Source: Triatoma infestans (taxonomy: Eukaryota; Arthropoda; Insecta; Hemiptera; Reduviidae). From it: 64,000 nucleotides of DNA. The notes under the pieces were generated by a model. That model was not told where the DNA came from. It did not search any database and saw only the letters and a list, made by a program, of their open reading frames with translations. A program made the translations under genes and the position numbers. This document shows positions 46,586 through 57,720 of the stretch, in pieces. Every line of letters starts with the position of its first letter. The stretch's first letter is position 1. The stretch is from positions 62,001-126,000 of the forward strand of contig JAAEAF010006768.1 in the NCBI GenBank assembly GCA_011037195.1, in the 5' to 3' direction.

Positions 46586-47210
46586 TTCGTATGTATGTAT
46601 GTATGTGTTATAAACGAAAAGTCGCAAGGAAGCTCAAACTTGGTATTGCGTTTAGGGGTACTACAACCGCATTAGACACAAGATTTCGGTCTAAATTCAT
46701 CAACCGGAAGTACGACTTTACTAATTTTTTTTCTTCCTGTTTTTCGTGATTTTGTAGAAAAATCAGCTCCAACCATTTCCTTTAAAATCGTGTACTATTA
46801 CATACATAAATACCAATTAATTATATTTGAAACATTATCCGGGAAAATTGATTTTCGGGAACAGTAACATTATGTTGTTTTTTAAAGGTATCATTTCAGT
46901 ATAATAAATATATGACGTAATATTTAATGCCCATTAGAAGCCTTGATAGAATTCCAAATTTGAAGAAACTCCGCAAGTGCGATTTTATAGAATAGGTTTT
47001 CGAGTTTTTTGGAATGTTCTCGAAAACGGTTGCAACGATTTAAAAAGTTTCACTTTTATTTGAAATATTTTTCCAAAAAACAAATTCTTTTAGAAGTGTA
47101 TTGGATTCTATCAGTTAGTTCAAATTTAGACTGACGCGCTACCTGGTGTTCAGCAGAGGGAGCCCACAATGTCCACTCAGACATATGTTATATCTATCTA
47201 ACCCCTATTA
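46586..47210 (+). repeat. Family A copy, 3' part, after the RT insertion
   Basis: ATAAACGAAAAGTCGCAAGG (46613), AAACTTGGTATTGCGTTTAG (46638), CATCAACCGGAAGTACGACT (46698), TTCTCGAAAACGGTTGCAAC (47016), GACGCGCTACCTGGTGTTCA (47131) and CAATGTCCACTCAGACATAT (47167) follow one another in the usual order. Confidence 0.75.
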
Positions 47211-47299
47211 CATTTTTTTATGGCCAGCCCCCTACCTCAAGTTTGTAAACATTGCAGTTTTAAAGAATTCTTTTTTTTTTTTTTTTATATTATATTCTA

Positions 47300-47760
47300 T
47301 ATTAATTTCAATAAGGGAAAGTCGTGTGAATGTGTCACACCATATTTTTTTTGGTTTATTGTACAATTTTATCATCTATATAATATAACTAGAATTAAAT
47401 GCTAAAATTCTGAGTTTTAAAAAACTCAGTTACACAGAAGTGCGTATTTACCAAACAGGTTTTTTCAGTTTTCTGCGATTTCCTAAATAATTTTTTTTAT
47501 AATAACTGTAAATACAGATATCACTTTATTTGAAACTTTTTCCGAGAAAGTTCATTTTGGGGGGTTTGAGGTTAGGTTAAGGTTGGGTTCTTCAAAAAAG
47601 TAATTTTATTCAGTTTAGATTCTCCCATGGATGAAACAACATTATGTATACAAATACAGTAAGAGAATTAGAAGTTTAAAGAAAATTTGTCAGTTATAAT
47701 TGTGTAAATTGCAGTAAGAGACGGTCGTCTAAATGTTTCACAGCAGACTTTTTTTTTTAT
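47300..47760 (+). repeat. Family A end modules, two successive copies
   Basis: AATAAGGGAAAGTCGTGTGA at 47310 and GCAGTAAGAGACGGTCGTCT at 47711 are two end modules about 400 bp apart. Between them lies a CACAGAAGTGCGTATTTACC module (47434) and a CCGAGAAAGTTCATTTTGG segment. Each end module is followed by a T-run. Confidence 0.65.
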
Positions 47761-48423
47761 TATTAAATAATAATTATATCAGAAAATATAATTTCTCCAA
47801 AATACCAGAAAAAATTTGTTATAATTTTTAGGTTTTTTATTTTCTAATTTCTCATTACGAAGCAAATTCGTTTAAAATTTGTTTTCTGTTATTTCTATTA
47901 TTTTGTTTGATTATGCCAGTAATTAGCATTTATTGAATTAAAGTAACTTTTTTTTTTTAACGAACATGTTGTAACATGCATTTTGACTATATATTCTGGC
48001 CGGTCTTGACATGCCGTTTATATTTAATTCAATTTGTTTAGGTGTTCATATGCATATGTGCGTACTTAGTGTGCTGTTCTTAGTTTTGTGTTTAGCATCG
48101 TAATTGAAAAAGTTGAAATATTGCAACTTTATTTAATAAATTGAAGTGTTTTTTTCATTGAAACAACCTAGGTATAAATTTTTCATTAAATATTTCCTAA
48201 TATTATATACTTTGTAACTATTCTCGTTTTATAGTCTGACAAAATCTTGTAATGAAACTTAATTTTCATTTGCTCTTACAGTTGGCAGTATTTACTAAAA
48301 TAAAAACCATAGTATTGCAAACTATATATGAATATATCGTTTAGCTTTTGCAATAGTAAGAATTGATCAGTTTTCTTAAATCATAATTTTAGTAAACTAT
48401 TTGTACCCTTAACTATTTTGGAT

Positions 48424-48448
48424 ATTATTATTATTATTATTATTATTA
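48424..48448 (+). repeat. (ATT)n microsatellite
   Basis: About eight uninterrupted ATT units. Confidence 0.9.
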
Positions 48449-48479
48449 CATAGTGACGCCTAAAGTCTAAGCAACCCTT

Positions 48480-49150
48480 CAACCCTAAAAAAGAAATTTT
48501 TCCGGAACAATATTCCAATAAAAAAGAGCAGTTTATATCCGATATATAAATTAATATAAATAAATAAGTTGTTATATATAAGTTGTAAACGTATCCTAAG
48601 TTTATAGAAAATTGGTGGAGCCGTATTCAATTAAAATCGCAAGAAACTGTAAAGACGCATTCTGTAAAGTCACAATTCCGATTAACGGATATTTTTAAAG
48701 CATATTATTTTAATTGTTCTCTGTGTTATATAGAAATAAAAGACCGTACATTATTCTAAAATAGCATACTAGAAAAGGAAGCTCTGAGCTTACCATTCCC
48801 TCACCACATCCCCGAAATCTATATTCCCAGAAAAATGTTTTAAGTCGTAGTTGATGGGGTTGATAAAAATATTCTCTATATGTTTGTGGAGTTTAGCATG
48901 CAAAGTTTAATGAAAATCGTTTGAATCGTATATGAGAATATTGCGATAAAAAAAAGACTCAGTAAAGTCGCATTTGGAATTAACGGATTCAGAAAGAAAA
49001 ATTCATATCGGATACCAACGTTGTTCGAGCTTCCTGCAATTTTTTATTTTTGAGATATTTTGTTTACAATTTGTTTTTTTCGTACTCAGAAGTTTTCAAA
49101 ACATGCATCTCTAATGAAATAACAAATATTGAAAATTTGACATGAACGCA
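48480..49150 (-). repeat. Family A interspersed repeat, minus strand, diverged
   Basis: ATTTTTCCGGAACAATATTC (48495), GGTGGAGCCGTATTCAATTA (48613), CACAATTCCGATTAACGGAT (48670) and GTTCGAGCTTCCTGCAATTT (49022) are recognisable reverse-oriented modules. Confidence 0.55.
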
Positions 49151-49639
49151 GTATTTAAAATTAACATTTACATTCATGTCTTTTAGAATTGACAACACTT
49201 ATTAATCACGTTTCTCTAATAAACCTATCCCACCATAAGCCATTATAAGCACCCATAATTATCAATTATTCTAATATAATGAATTGGTGCACAAGTACCG
49301 TTGTTATTTCATGTTTCTCTATTGGCTACCCAACCCCTGTAATTATTGTTACCTCCCAACACCATCCTTTTCATTATTCGTATACGTGCAAAGATGTAAG
49401 CATTTGTTTCACAGTAATTTTGTATTATTTTTTTCTCTTTTTTTATTATACATCTACATAATTGTGAGAAAATTGAAATGGGTAGGTCAGATTTTTTGTG
49501 TGTAAAAATGTACAGTTCGTGTCCATAGATGACGTACAGATAGTACAGAGCTGTACTTAGATAAGTTTATATCTTTGAATTAAGAAATAACTTGGAATTG
49601 AAGAATATTAACATTGTGATATTACACATTTCTGGGACT

Positions 49640-49823
49640 CTAGCGATCAAATGAGACCACATTTTTTCAGGCGGGCTTCATGCCTAACTACCAAGTTAAG
49701 TGTCGTGGTCGGGTACGGAAACACATACTTTACTATTAACATTTCTTAAACTAATATAAATTTAGCAGTTATACGCGCGGTTAAAGCCATGCTCATAACC
49801 ACTACACCAAAACCGCCCCAATA
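49640..49823 (-). mobile_element. tRNA-derived SINE, family 2, minus strand
   Basis: On the minus strand from about 49823 the sequence reads GGGCGGTTTTGGTGTAGTGG then TTATGAGCATGGCTTTAACC. This resembles a tRNA 5' half with an A-box-like TGGTGTAGTGG. A CCGTACCCGACCACGACAC segment further on occupies the place expected after a B box. The body (TTAACTTGGTAGTTAGGCAT) is unlike family 1, so this is a second, separate SINE family. A B box is not clear, so RNA polymerase III activity is doubtful. Confidence 0.5.
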
Positions 49824-50657
49824 TTACAAAGTATTATTATTTTTTTATTAAGAATTTCCCCAACGTTGAGGTTTTCTTCGCCAAACTCAGTCTGGTGCTT
49901 GGTTCTCTTAGCATTTCTTATTTTTTTGTGTTAGAATAAGAATAGGAGCCGGCCCGACGCATAACAACAACCCTCATCCTGGAGAACTAGGAAATTTAAT
50001 TTTGAAGCTACATTCCCCTAGGAAGTGCTTTCACTATCGAATCTCACCCATCTGTAAAATGGTAGGGAATTAGAAAGAGAAAATGTGAGATATTGGAGAG
50101 GGAGGATATTTGGGTTAACGGGCAGTTGCCTCTTTAGCCATCTTTTGTGAAAAGTACAATAAAAATTTTTTTTTTTTTTAATTTGAATTACATTTTAACT
50201 AATTTTTAGCATTTTTGCATATTCTTTTTTTGAAAGCAGTTTTTTTAACGCTCCAACGCCCATTTCAGCAAGATTGGCGCAGAGTGTGCCTCAGTATGAA
50301 TATTATATCGACGTGTTCGATTTCTGAGAGTGTTCATTGCTACCAATTGTTTTCGGAACCCCACAGTGCAATCACTTTTCTCGACGTCGTTTCTTCACTT
50401 TTCAGGGCCTTCTACTTTTTTTTTTCTGCCAGTTACTTTTCCAACAGTGCGGAAATTGTTGACAATAAGTTGCACATTTGATTCAGAATTTCTATACAAC
50501 CTTGTAATCCAAATTCTTAGAATTTTCTATGAATTTTTGAAACCGATCAGAATTGAGAAACATTTACATATTCAGTAAATTATGAATACATGAGGACCTC
50601 GGACACAAAGTGGAATAAAAAGGAAAACTAAGAAAAAAAATTTCAATTTAATTTTTA
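49824..50657. other. Intron DNA between two SINEs
   Basis: About 49930-50170 is GC-richer and ends in an ACAATAAAAATTTTTTTT segment, perhaps the tail of another retroposon. Nothing definite was recognised; ORFs at 50215 and 50330 overlap in different frames and have no motif. Confidence 0.35.
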
Positions 50658-50900
50658 GGGAATGGATTAGCTCAGTGGTAGCGCGCTGGACTAGCAACGC
50701 GGAGATCACGGGTTTGAATCCAGCCGTGCTACCCTTAGATTTTCTCTTCCTAGGAGCCTCTACAGCTCACTGTCCGGTGATGGACAGTGTTGTCTGTAAC
50801 GAGAGAACACTGTCTGGAGGCCGGCAATGCACTGAGAAGGCTCCGGGCGCAAGTGACCACAGATGTTGAGACGCCTTAAATAAATTAAAAAAAAAAAAAA
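50658..50900 (+). mobile_element. tRNA-derived SINE, family 1, best copy
   Basis: A tRNA-like head has A box TAGCTCAGTGG (50668-50678) and B box GGTTTGAATCC (50711-50721), one base off the GGTTCGAATCC consensus. A body of about 150 bp follows, with CTTAGATTTTCTCTTCCTAG and GGCCGGCAATGCACTGAGAA. It ends in an A-rich tail (about 50881-50900). It ends only about 40 bases before the acceptor of the TM1 exon. Promoter boxes look intact, so this copy could be transcribed by RNA polymerase III. The head does not fold as a full tRNA (anticodon stem broken), so it is not a tRNA gene. Confidence 0.85.
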
Positions 50901-50942
50901 TTTTTATTTTCTTGTATTAATTTTTTTATTTTATTGTTTCAG

Positions 50943-51057
50943 AACGTCCCTGTTTATTATAATGAGTTTCATATATGCAAAACTGCTGGTCGTAATCTGC
51001 ATAGCATATGTAGTATCCGAAGTAGTGACACATAGTCTTCCACTTGCTTATTATGAG
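50943..51057 (+). CDS. Otopetrin exon, first transmembrane segment
   Basis: The acceptor TTGTTTCAG ends at 50942 and the donor GAG|GTAAGA starts at 51058. The exon enters in phase 2 (its first base completes a codon begun two bases earlier) and leaves in phase 0, encoding 38 full codons. The peptide includes SFIYAKLLVVICIAYVVSEV followed by a PLAYYE end. This matches the insect otopetrin TM1 with its YGKLLVV-type start and the short extracellular turn before a FYEGFYLYLY-type TM2. Three upstream candidate exons all end in the phase it accepts, so it is the common core exon. A SINE lies directly upstream of the branch-point region. Confidence 0.88.
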
Positions 51058-52325
51058 GTAAGAGAAATTTATTGAACCTGTAACTATTATGGTCCAAGTG
51101 AATTAATCGATCATTATTGATAGTATCTGATAAGGCATCAGCGTAATAGTAAAAATTTTAACTGTGTTAAATTGTGAATGTCAGCATGTGTTACTTGATC
51201 ACTCCACGCTCCCCCTTAATTTCTGCTGTCAAGAAGATTTAGTGGAGATGATTTAATGATATCACTTTCTTTTTTAAATCAGTTTATAACAGTTAACAGA
51301 AACTGCTAATACGAACGATGATTTTATAGCCAGAATCGGAGGAGCGGAGCCTATCTTTTCGCTCGCATTCCCGCTAACTGCGAAATGGGCTGCAAGATGA
51401 CGGGGATCTACTGTGGTGGAGCCCATGGTTTATATTTATTTTCTTTTTCTCTTTGCTCCTTTCTTTGAACAGCAAGGGTGTGTGAAGCAGTCTCTGCTCA
51501 GAGATAAAAGCGGGAAGAATGAAAAAATATACAAAGAAAAACAAAGCTGTAGAATCTTTGGGCAGGTGAGGAGAGATTAGTCCCGTTCTTGCAACAGCCA
51601 AAGCGGGCAAAAGAGGGTTAAGTTAAGAATTTAACAACCCCACAATAAGATTTTGTGGCCCCAATATGCCCTGTTTCCAATTCGTACAGTAATCTGGTAC
51701 TTTTCTTAAAGTTTTGTGCATTTCATAAATCTCTGTTAGTGACATGCTGCAGGGTGAGTCCCAGTCTGCAATATTTCAAAACCTTATTCCCGTTAGTCTC
51801 GGTTAACTATTCATCTTCTATTACAGTCTCATTACTTCAACTTAGTATTCCTTTCTAGGTTCCTCCAACTTCCCTTAGTATTCCCACCTTTTTTCTGGCA
51901 TTCGATAACCACATGTCTTTTTTTGCCCTCCTTGGTACTCCATGGTCTTAGGATCACACCTTTATAATCTTAGCTGTAAACCAAAGCGTAATAAATAATA
52001 TTTTTGTAGCAATAAAGGGTAGTTTTGTACCACGGAACAGGGTTATAAATCACGGTTCGTATATATTCTCAAAACTCATCAAATTAAAAACAACAAACGG
52101 CGTCAAACAAGTAATTCCCGGATGGACACTTATAGTTAGTTATACATCAGAGCAAATCCATACTTTAGAAGAATAATAATAAAAAGCACAACTGATTGAG
52201 TGATGACTTTTTTTAAAAAAATGAAATCTTACTAGTTTATGTGGAAGACGAATGCTTTTAACTTTTTATTTTTAGCACATTGCCTTTGCAAAAATTATTA
52301 TTTAACCTCTGTTTTTTGTTGCTAG
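51058..52325. other. Intron between TM1 and TM2 exons
   Basis: This 1.27-kb intron is bounded by GTAAGA and a T-rich tract ending GCTAG. About 51330-51620 is GC-richer (GGAGGAGCGGAGCCTATC) and may be a fragment of an unidentified element. No exon supported. Confidence 0.5.
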
Positions 52326-52703
52326 GGTTTCTTCACCTATTTATATGGAGTGAGCATACTGTTCTTGCTGTACGTGTTCTGCTTCTTGCTGCAAGAGAGT
52401 ACATGCTGTCAAGGGAGTAGCAGTAACAGTGGTGGAAGTCAACTAGCCGTGGAAGGTAAATCAACAAAACAGAAAAAAGAGAATAAGAAAGAAAAGGAAA
52501 ATAAAAAAAATCAGAAGAAGGAGAACAAGGAGAAGAAAGAACGTGAGAAAAAAGAGAAGAAGAAAGGAAGCGAGGAAAAGAAAACCGAAGGAAAAGAGAA
52601 AGAACCACAGCAACCAACTCCTGCGCCTCCACCCCTTCCGCCACCCGTACAACAGCAGCAACAACAAACTGTCCAGAGGAACTCTAGATCTAATATATTC
52701 CAA
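52326..52703 (+). CDS. Otopetrin exon, TM2 and Lys/Glu-rich cytoplasmic linker
   Basis: It encodes 126 codons in phase 0/0, between an acceptor TTGCTAG and a donor CAA|GTAAGT. The first 25 residues (GFFTYLYGVSILFLLYVFCF) form TM2 and continue the FYEGF motif of insect otopetrins across the splice site. The next part is a disordered linker. It starts with a Ser/Gly segment and moves to about 45 residues almost all Lys, Glu or Asn, then a proline run (PAPPPLPPP), then QQQQQ. Otopetrins have a cytoplasmic loop here, but one this long and charged is unusual outside arthropods. The charge-rich part has a low-complexity purine bias in DNA, which explains a leucine-rich antisense ORF. Confidence 0.88.
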
Positions 52704-54961
52704 GTAAGTAAAGTTGTACTGTTTTCTTTCTAGATTGTATTTTAAAACTGTTTATCAATAGTGATGGAAATATCATCATTGAATGCTTTGAAAGAAGAAA
52801 TGAAATTTTGCTTGAATCTTTGTGAGTTGATATTTTGGATACCATCTCACTGTAGGCAAGTTGCTCAAACTTTAATTTTTTTAGATTACAATAAAATAAA
52901 TTCATAATCATATCCATATCTAGATTTAGGCTGGTAAGTTAATCAGATAAAAATAGTTTAGGAAAGAAAATTCATAGAAAGTGACTTAAAAAAAGTATTC
53001 TTCCCTTAACTTTCCTTCCAAAAGCCGTGTTATAGCCGCCGTACGACTTTCAGGCACTGTTCACACATTTAAGCAAATATTTCCACATTTACTGATCGCA
53101 TACAAAATATTTGACATTGTAGCATAGCAAGTGAAAAATAGTAAAAAAAAAAAATCTGGTTTATAGTAGCGAAGTGTAGTGGCTAAAATGCGCAACTTTG
53201 ACAATGTTTATTGCTTTCTCTTACTAGGAGTAAGAAGAGCAAGTATTGCGATCGTGCCAGATATTTTTTCCCTAATTTCGTTATGGATCATCAGAAAAGT
53301 AATTTAATAACCATAAACATAAAATTAAGCTTAAAAATTAATAAAAAGAGATAAACCTATTTTCACTAAAAAGACAGGCTTTAGTGGGGAATAATCTAAT
53401 CTTATCAATTGGCCATGATTTCCATTGGAGAGTAATAGAAGTTAGGCAATTGGGCCATCCGATATTTTACTCTCTTATCAGGTCTGTTTTGTTAATGAAT
53501 GAAGCGCCATTTTTATCTTATTGGCCTTTAGTTAGATAGAATAAAAAAGAAGGTAAGGAATGATATGTAACAACACCACCATCCGAAGATCAAAAGACAG
53601 CCCGCAGCTAAAATGTGGGGTAGAGATTTTTGTTTATAAGATACTCAGGTTTTGATGTCTCTGTGGTTGCTCTTGAAGCTCCTAGAGAAAAACAAGGAAC
53701 CCGCGTACTAGATTTGCCTGCCAATTGGTAGGAAATGAGCAACTAGTACATTAAATGAGGTAAGATATAATGTAGAGATCGTTGTCTAGAATACATGCTA
53801 GACAGGAGCAGCCTACTCTTAGCTCCGTTACTGCAGCGGTGCTCGCGGGAATAAAAAAGTGCTGTGCCCTCAAAAACTTACGGCATTTATTGTCTTCAAG
53901 TAATGAATGTATTCATATTTTTTTAGTTCTTTGTTTTCAAGGAATAGAATTGAATTTCCAAAAAAAATGAGTTAAAAGGAAAATTATTTTCCCTTCTGTT
54001 CTTTATAACATAACGGTTTAGTTGGCATTTAGTTAAAAAAAGAAAAATCTGGTATGAAATTCACACCGCTTTCTCTTAGGTACAATTTAATTAATACATT
54101 TTCTTATAAATTTCATTGGTAGACTAGCCACAAAAAAGGTAGTAGGTGTTATACATACATATATACCTGAGTGCTTCATCATGGGGCCCACTATCACAAC
54201 CAAATTGTATCGGCAATTTTAATTTAAACCCAACTGAGGGACCTCCAAAACCCCTCTAAAATCAATTTTTTCGGTAAAATGTTTCAAATGTAAGTGATAC
54301 GTTTTATCTGTACAGTGTTTATTCCAAGTTTAAAGAAAATTGTTCTGATTTAAAACAGAAAAAAAAACGATATTTTCATTTGCAGGTGTCTTGAATTTGT
54401 TCAGACTTTTCCCTGTTGACAAATATAATATGTTAACTTTTTTTTCAGATTTTTTTATAAAAACCTTATACATAGTTATTACTAGAGCATAATAGAGTTT
54501 ATGAGAAATTAATGTGTTTGTATTTTTGGTTTTGGGATTATTTTTTTTTTTTTCAACTATTAAAACAATGAACTTGGAAATGGTGCGATGTTTGTTATAA
54601 TTTATTAATCTAAAAAGACTAACAGTTATATATATTTGAAAAGATTTTATATTGATTACAAAAATTATTAATTACAATGGTTCTGGAATGATCAAGTTTT
54701 TACATTTATCTTATATTGGATTATAGCATAATGACATAATAACTTAAGGAAAGCGTCTTATGTCTATAATATTTCTTTTTAATTTTAAATTTTCGTTTAC
54801 TTTATTTTTTTTTAATATTTTTTTTATCAATTTTTTATTCCATTAAAGTTATGTCAACTTTTTTTATTATTTTTATAATTTATTTGATCAATATTTTGTT
54901 TTCTTTTTATTTTGTTTCTGTTTGACTTTGATTTGCTTTTTTTGTTTTTTCTAACAATCAG
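52704..54961. other. Intron with family A fragments
   Basis: A + strand scrap lies at about 53210-53275 (TTACTAGGAGTAAGAAGAGC, TATTGCGATCGTGCCAGAT). A minus-strand copy lies at about 54045-54370 (ATCTGGTATGAAATTCACAC, AAATGTTTCAAATGTAAGTG). The rest is T-rich without exons. Confidence 0.5.
54045..54370 (-). repeat. Family A interspersed repeat, minus strand
   Basis: The end module at 54049 is followed by ATACCTGAGTGCTTCATCAT, AAACCCCTCTAAAATCAATT and CAAGTTTAAAGAAAATTGTT in reverse order. Confidence 0.6.
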
Positions 54962-55039
54962 AATGAAGTGTATCCGCGCAAAATGCGCGACGTCGTACGA
55001 CAGAAGTCCTGCTCGGAGGTGGACTCGAGTCAGCTGGTG
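54962..55039 (+). CDS. Otopetrin linker exon, phase-neutral, possible cassette
   Basis: The acceptor CAATCAG ends at 54961 and the donor GTG|GTGAGT begins at 55040. The 78-base exon codes 26 residues beginning NEVYPRKMRDVVRQKSCSE. Both borders are in phase 0, so it can be skipped without shifting the frame. It has several CpG dinucleotides (GCGCGACGTCGTACGACAG) in a surrounding sequence that is about three-quarters AT. This points to coding constraint. The sequence RQKSCSEVDSS has a basic residue two positions before a serine and could be a kinase site, but that is speculation. Confidence 0.8.
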
Positions 55040-57396
55040 GTGAGTGTGGACCTAATCACAGCTCTACCAAAAACAAACAAAAGAAATATCTATTAAAAAA
55101 AAATTGAAAACATCCTCACATACCCATCACAGAATTCCAATCAAATAATACCTTCATTAAAAAAAAAAACAAAAAAAAAAAACATCCGTTATATATATTT
55201 CATAATTTCACTTTCCCATTTTCCTGTCATGAAAACTTAATTTTGCATGCCATTTTCACACTTTTACTACTTGTGTGGCAATCCTTAGATTAGCTGCATT
55301 TTATTTTATTTTTATTAAAAAACAACTTTCTATTCTATGAACAAAAATAAATGTAAAATGGGCTTTAATCTTCCTGTATTTTCCTGAAACTAGTGTAATA
55401 GAAGGGTTATTTATTGTTGCTTTTCTATTGTAGTTTACTTATTTTTACGGCTGATTTAAAAATAACTAGAACTTGAGTATTCTTCTTTTTTTATCTTATT
55501 TCTTTCAGACTCCATTATAAAAAAATCATTCACCTTTTTTTACTTTTGAAATTGAGCAAAATTATATTTTTGCCCTCGACTTCGTATATATTGGAGCAAA
55601 AGTCAATTGAGTTCGAAAATTAGATCTTTTCTTATTGACAAATTACAAAACCATTCTTAGGCTAATTAGCTATTCATTTTTCGATCTTTCATCTTTTAGT
55701 CAGCAGTGGGCCGTTATAGGCGTGCGCATATACATTTCAGTAACTACTTAAAAGTCAGTGCAGGAGGATTTTTGATTAAAGAAAATATGCAGAGTGTTGC
55801 AGCAATCCGTGAATTTGGAAATCAACATTAGTTTTTAAAACAATAATTAATTGTACAGTCACAGTCGATATTTCTATATATTTTATTTAACGCTCAACGC
55901 TCGGAGTTCAGCAGAATTCATAAAAATTGATATTTGGCAGTTACTATGCCAAATTTGAGAATTTTGTTTCTGTAAAGTAATGAACTTCAAAAAGCAATTC
56001 GGAAAGTGCAAATTTATTAAAAAACGGGATAAAATCGAATTTTAATTATTTTTATTTCGAAACTATTATAAGGTTTGGAAATAAAATAAATCAAAGATTG
56101 CGTTGCAGTAATTGGAGGAAATTTCAAAATTTCACTGATGCTTCAGGTGGTTCAACCAGCCTGCTATTTTAGAGCCAAGATATACGCCAGTTCAGTTTTA
56201 AATATTTAAGTAGGCATTATTGCTTTCCTGTAAAGGATAAATCGCTCTTTTCTGTATTTCGTGAATATTTGATTAAAAACGATATTTTAATTATGGATAA
56301 TATAATTTACTTGCCAGCCAGCGTTTTGTACATTTGCGCATAGACTTATTTTTACTCAAGAAAATTTAATTAAAGAGCGTGAAGTACACCCTTCACTGGT
56401 AATTTTGGACATTACCTAACACTCTTTTCACCTTCGTAACATATCCAAGGCTGGAGCACGCAAACTACTAACGAGACTGTTACCGCAACTCATAAATGAG
56501 ACTGTTGATGCACGCTAGCTGTAAACTGCAGGTCATATTTTTTTAACAATAACTTACTAACCGGAAATATATATTTCGGGACTCCAGTACAAGATGATCC
56601 GTCATGAAGTAGGCTTCCTGAATTTTTTTTTCTGTATGAGAGTCTCTAAAGTTCATTTGAGAGATCACCAATGTTAATTTTATTAGATTTTTTCTTTTTT
56701 TAATTAGGAGTTTGAAGAGAAGACCATTTCTAGTTTTAAATACTAGTAAAATATCTAGTTCTTCTACAGTAAAATATTGAAGATTAGAAAATTTGACATA
56801 GTTTTGTATTTGTATTTATTCGTTCCTTTTTTTTCTTAAGCTAACGTTGTGGAGAAAGCTTGGTTTTGGGATTTGTATTGATTATTGCATATTAACATGT
56901 AACTAATATTACCCCAACTATTTTCCACAACAGATAATTTTTACTAACCAAGATATACAAAATTATATAATCGCACTACATAATGTGCTTCAAACATTTT
57001 AACATATTATAATTAACATTAATATAAATCTACCTATGCTATTTATATGACTTTTTCTACTAAAATTTGAAACACCTTCATAATTCATTCATTACTTCCT
57101 TATATATGCATATATACAATTTTATGGTGTTTTGAAATAAACCTCTCATTTTTTGCATGCTTTTACAATTTAGTAATTTTTTACTATTTTCATTGCATTA
57201 TTTATATTATACCTAACGTTTGGTTTATCTATTTGATTTTAAAATATTATTGTGAATTAAAAAAGAGTGAAGTAGTTTTTCGTCTGTAAAATATAATATA
57301 AAATTTTTGCTATTTTAAAAAATTGGTTGATATAATTATTTTTTAGGTATTCATCATTTTTGTTTAGTTTGGGAAAACTAGTAATATAATAAAAAA

Positions 57397-57720
57397 TTGT
57401 TGTGTTCGGATTCGCAGAACTGGAAAGCATCAGAGACATTTTCCGTGGTAGTCTGCATCATTTTGTGCTCATCTACAGGTTTCGGGTGTTCGAGTATCAT
57501 CAGGATGTCTTGACAAAACTATGTGATAACACAGACTTGCACAAGGCAATATCAGTTTATAAACTCATTTATTTATACACTGAGTGATGTATAAACTGAT
57601 TTTGCTTTATGCATGTCTGTGGTATCACATTATTTTATCAGGACATCCTGATAATGGGCGAACGCCTGAAACCGGTCCCCAAAATTGAAGCATAGGTTAT
57701 CACTTAAAATTTCTCTGCAA
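57397..57720. mobile_element. Foldback element 3, near-palindrome
   Basis: Left arm GTTGTGTTCGGATTCGCAGA through ATCAGTTTATAAACTC and right arm GTATAAACTGATTTTGC through GCATAGGTTATCACTTAA are inverted copies, each about 150 bp, with only about 15 bases between. The arms match foldback elements 1 and 2 but are more diverged. The hammerhead-like core survives on the right arm (CTGATAA, TGGGC, GAAC, GCC, TGAAACCGG at about 57648-57675) and is broken on the left. No clear target duplication is seen. Confidence 0.7.

Noticed and set aside
50658..50733. tRNA gene
   Set aside because: The A and B boxes are present but the anticodon arm does not pair and a SINE body with an A-rich tail follows, so it is a SINE head.
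52333..52703. Minus-strand leucine/phenylalanine-rich ORFs
   Set aside because: They are antisense to the Lys/Glu-rich otopetrin linker; the purine-rich coding strand makes hydrophobic codons on the other strand.
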